From contig JAITVU010000205.1 in assembly GCA_031285645.1 (NCBI GenBank), positions 1 through 5,730 of the forward strand: a DNA stretch of 5,730 nucleotides. The letters run 5' to 3'. Shown here piece after piece: positions 5,214-5,730 of the stretch. The notes under the pieces were generated by a model. That model had not been told where the DNA came from, did no database searches, and was given only the letters and a program-made list of their open reading frames with translations. The position numbers and the translations under genes were made by a program. Origin of the DNA: Oscillospiraceae bacterium. Lineage in GTDB: Bacteria > Bacillota > Clostridia > Oscillospirales > Ruminococcaceae. The first letter of the stretch is position 1, and the number at the start of each line of letters is the position of its first letter.

Positions 5214-5730
5214 TTAGGCCTTGTCCCGGGAAGGTTCATTGTAACAGGGGAGGGCAAACCAGAACATGCTGCCATGTCCCATTTCGGACTCCACGCCGTA
5301 TTCCACACCGGGGTGTTTGTCGAGAATAGATTTTACAATCGAAAGGCCAAGCCCCGCTCCTGTAACAGCGCGCTTATGGTTTTCTTCCGCCCTGTAATAA
5401 CGGTCCCACACATGGTCGAGGCTTTCGGGCGAGATGCCTTCGCCATAATCAATAATCTGGATATGGATTTTGCCGTTTTGAACGATTTGGTTGACAGTTA
5501 CCCGTTTATCGGGCCCCGTGTAGGTCATGGCATTGATGAGCAGGTTGTAGATAACCTGGGAGATTTTTGCTTGATCGGCAGACACCAGGGCGGATTGGTT
5601 GCTGTTGAAATCAATGTGGTAATTGTCATGCTCACGCAGGCGTGAAAAGCGGTTGATGATGTCGTTGACGGTGTCCGTGATGGAAAATACCTCAAAATCC
5701 ATCTCGTTCATATTGGCTTCTATCTTTGAC
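5214..5730 (-). CDS. Sensor histidine kinase, C-terminal ATP-binding part (5' end outside window)
   Basis: The frame is open to the right edge, and the residues before Met at 5711 (SKIEAN) continue the kinase sequence, so this Met is internal and not the start. The visible 171 residues are a whole HATPase_c domain: N-box N-L-L-I-N-A-M-T-Y-T-G, G1 box D-Y-G-E-G-I, F-box-like W-D-R-Y-Y-R-A-E-E-N and G2 box G-A-G-L-G-L-S-I-V-K, ending in GHGSMFWFALP. These residues bind ATP-Mg for autophosphorylation of the dimerisation-domain His, which lies outside the window with the sensor and any membrane segments. The enzyme is expected at the membrane, passing phosphate to a response regulator probably encoded further upstream on this strand. 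Stop TAA at 5216-5214. The signal it senses cannot be inferred. Confidence 0.92.
   Translation of the reverse strand, partial: SKIEANMNEMDFEVFSITDTVNDIINRFSRLREHDNYHIDFNSNQSALVSADQAKISQVIYNLLINAMTYTGPDKRVTVNQIVQNGKIHIQIIDYGEGISPESLDHVWDRYYRAEENHKRAVTGAGLGLSIVKSILDKHPGVEYGVESEMGHGSMFWFALPCYNEPSRDKA

Noticed and set aside
4876..5217. A 113-codon plus-strand open frame over the kinase-hydrolase gap
   Set aside because: It overlaps the well-supported start of the Ntn hydrolase on the opposite strand, has no recognisable domain and no clear ribosome binding site.

Overview
The window looks like chromosomal DNA from a low-to-mid GC Gram-positive bacterium, most likely an uncultured member of the Clostridia. 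This is an inference from strong GGAGG-type ribosome binding sites, sigma-A-like promoters, a clostridial-style histidine kinase and short hairpin-rich intergenic repeats. No rRNA or other taxonomic marker is present, so the assignment is loose.

Layout, left to right. A glycoside hydrolase of the GH63 / MGH1-like type runs leftward off the left edge (1-1230, minus). A non-coding stretch of about 490 bp (1231-1720) separates it from a divergent gene. That stretch holds two compact, highly structured palindromic elements: a four-way-junction element (1309-1403) and a 146-bp element with imperfect terminal inverted repeats and internal hairpins (1486-1631). Next, on the plus strand, come a complete amidohydrolase of the MTA/SAH deaminase type (1721-2995) and, from its own good promoter, a 312-residue protein (3096-4034) with an N-terminal four-cysteine zinc ribbon and a C-terminal nucleoside-deoxyribosyltransferase-like fold. 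A bidirectional terminator (4043-4070) closes this side. Facing it on the minus strand are a small Ntn hydrolase of the choloylglycine hydrolase / penicillin V acylase type (4156-4962) and, upstream of that, the C-terminal ATPase half of a sensor histidine kinase that enters from the right edge (5214-5730).

The genes do not form an evident pathway. Each of the three internal genes has a separate promoter candidate, and orientation changes twice, so they look like single-gene transcription units of a metabolic/accessory region. The two most interesting things are the paired structured elements between the divergent promoters, which look like insertions of small non-autonomous repeats rather than leader RNAs, and the zinc-ribbon protein, whose deoxyribosyltransferase-like domain has Thr where the family normally has its catalytic Glu.
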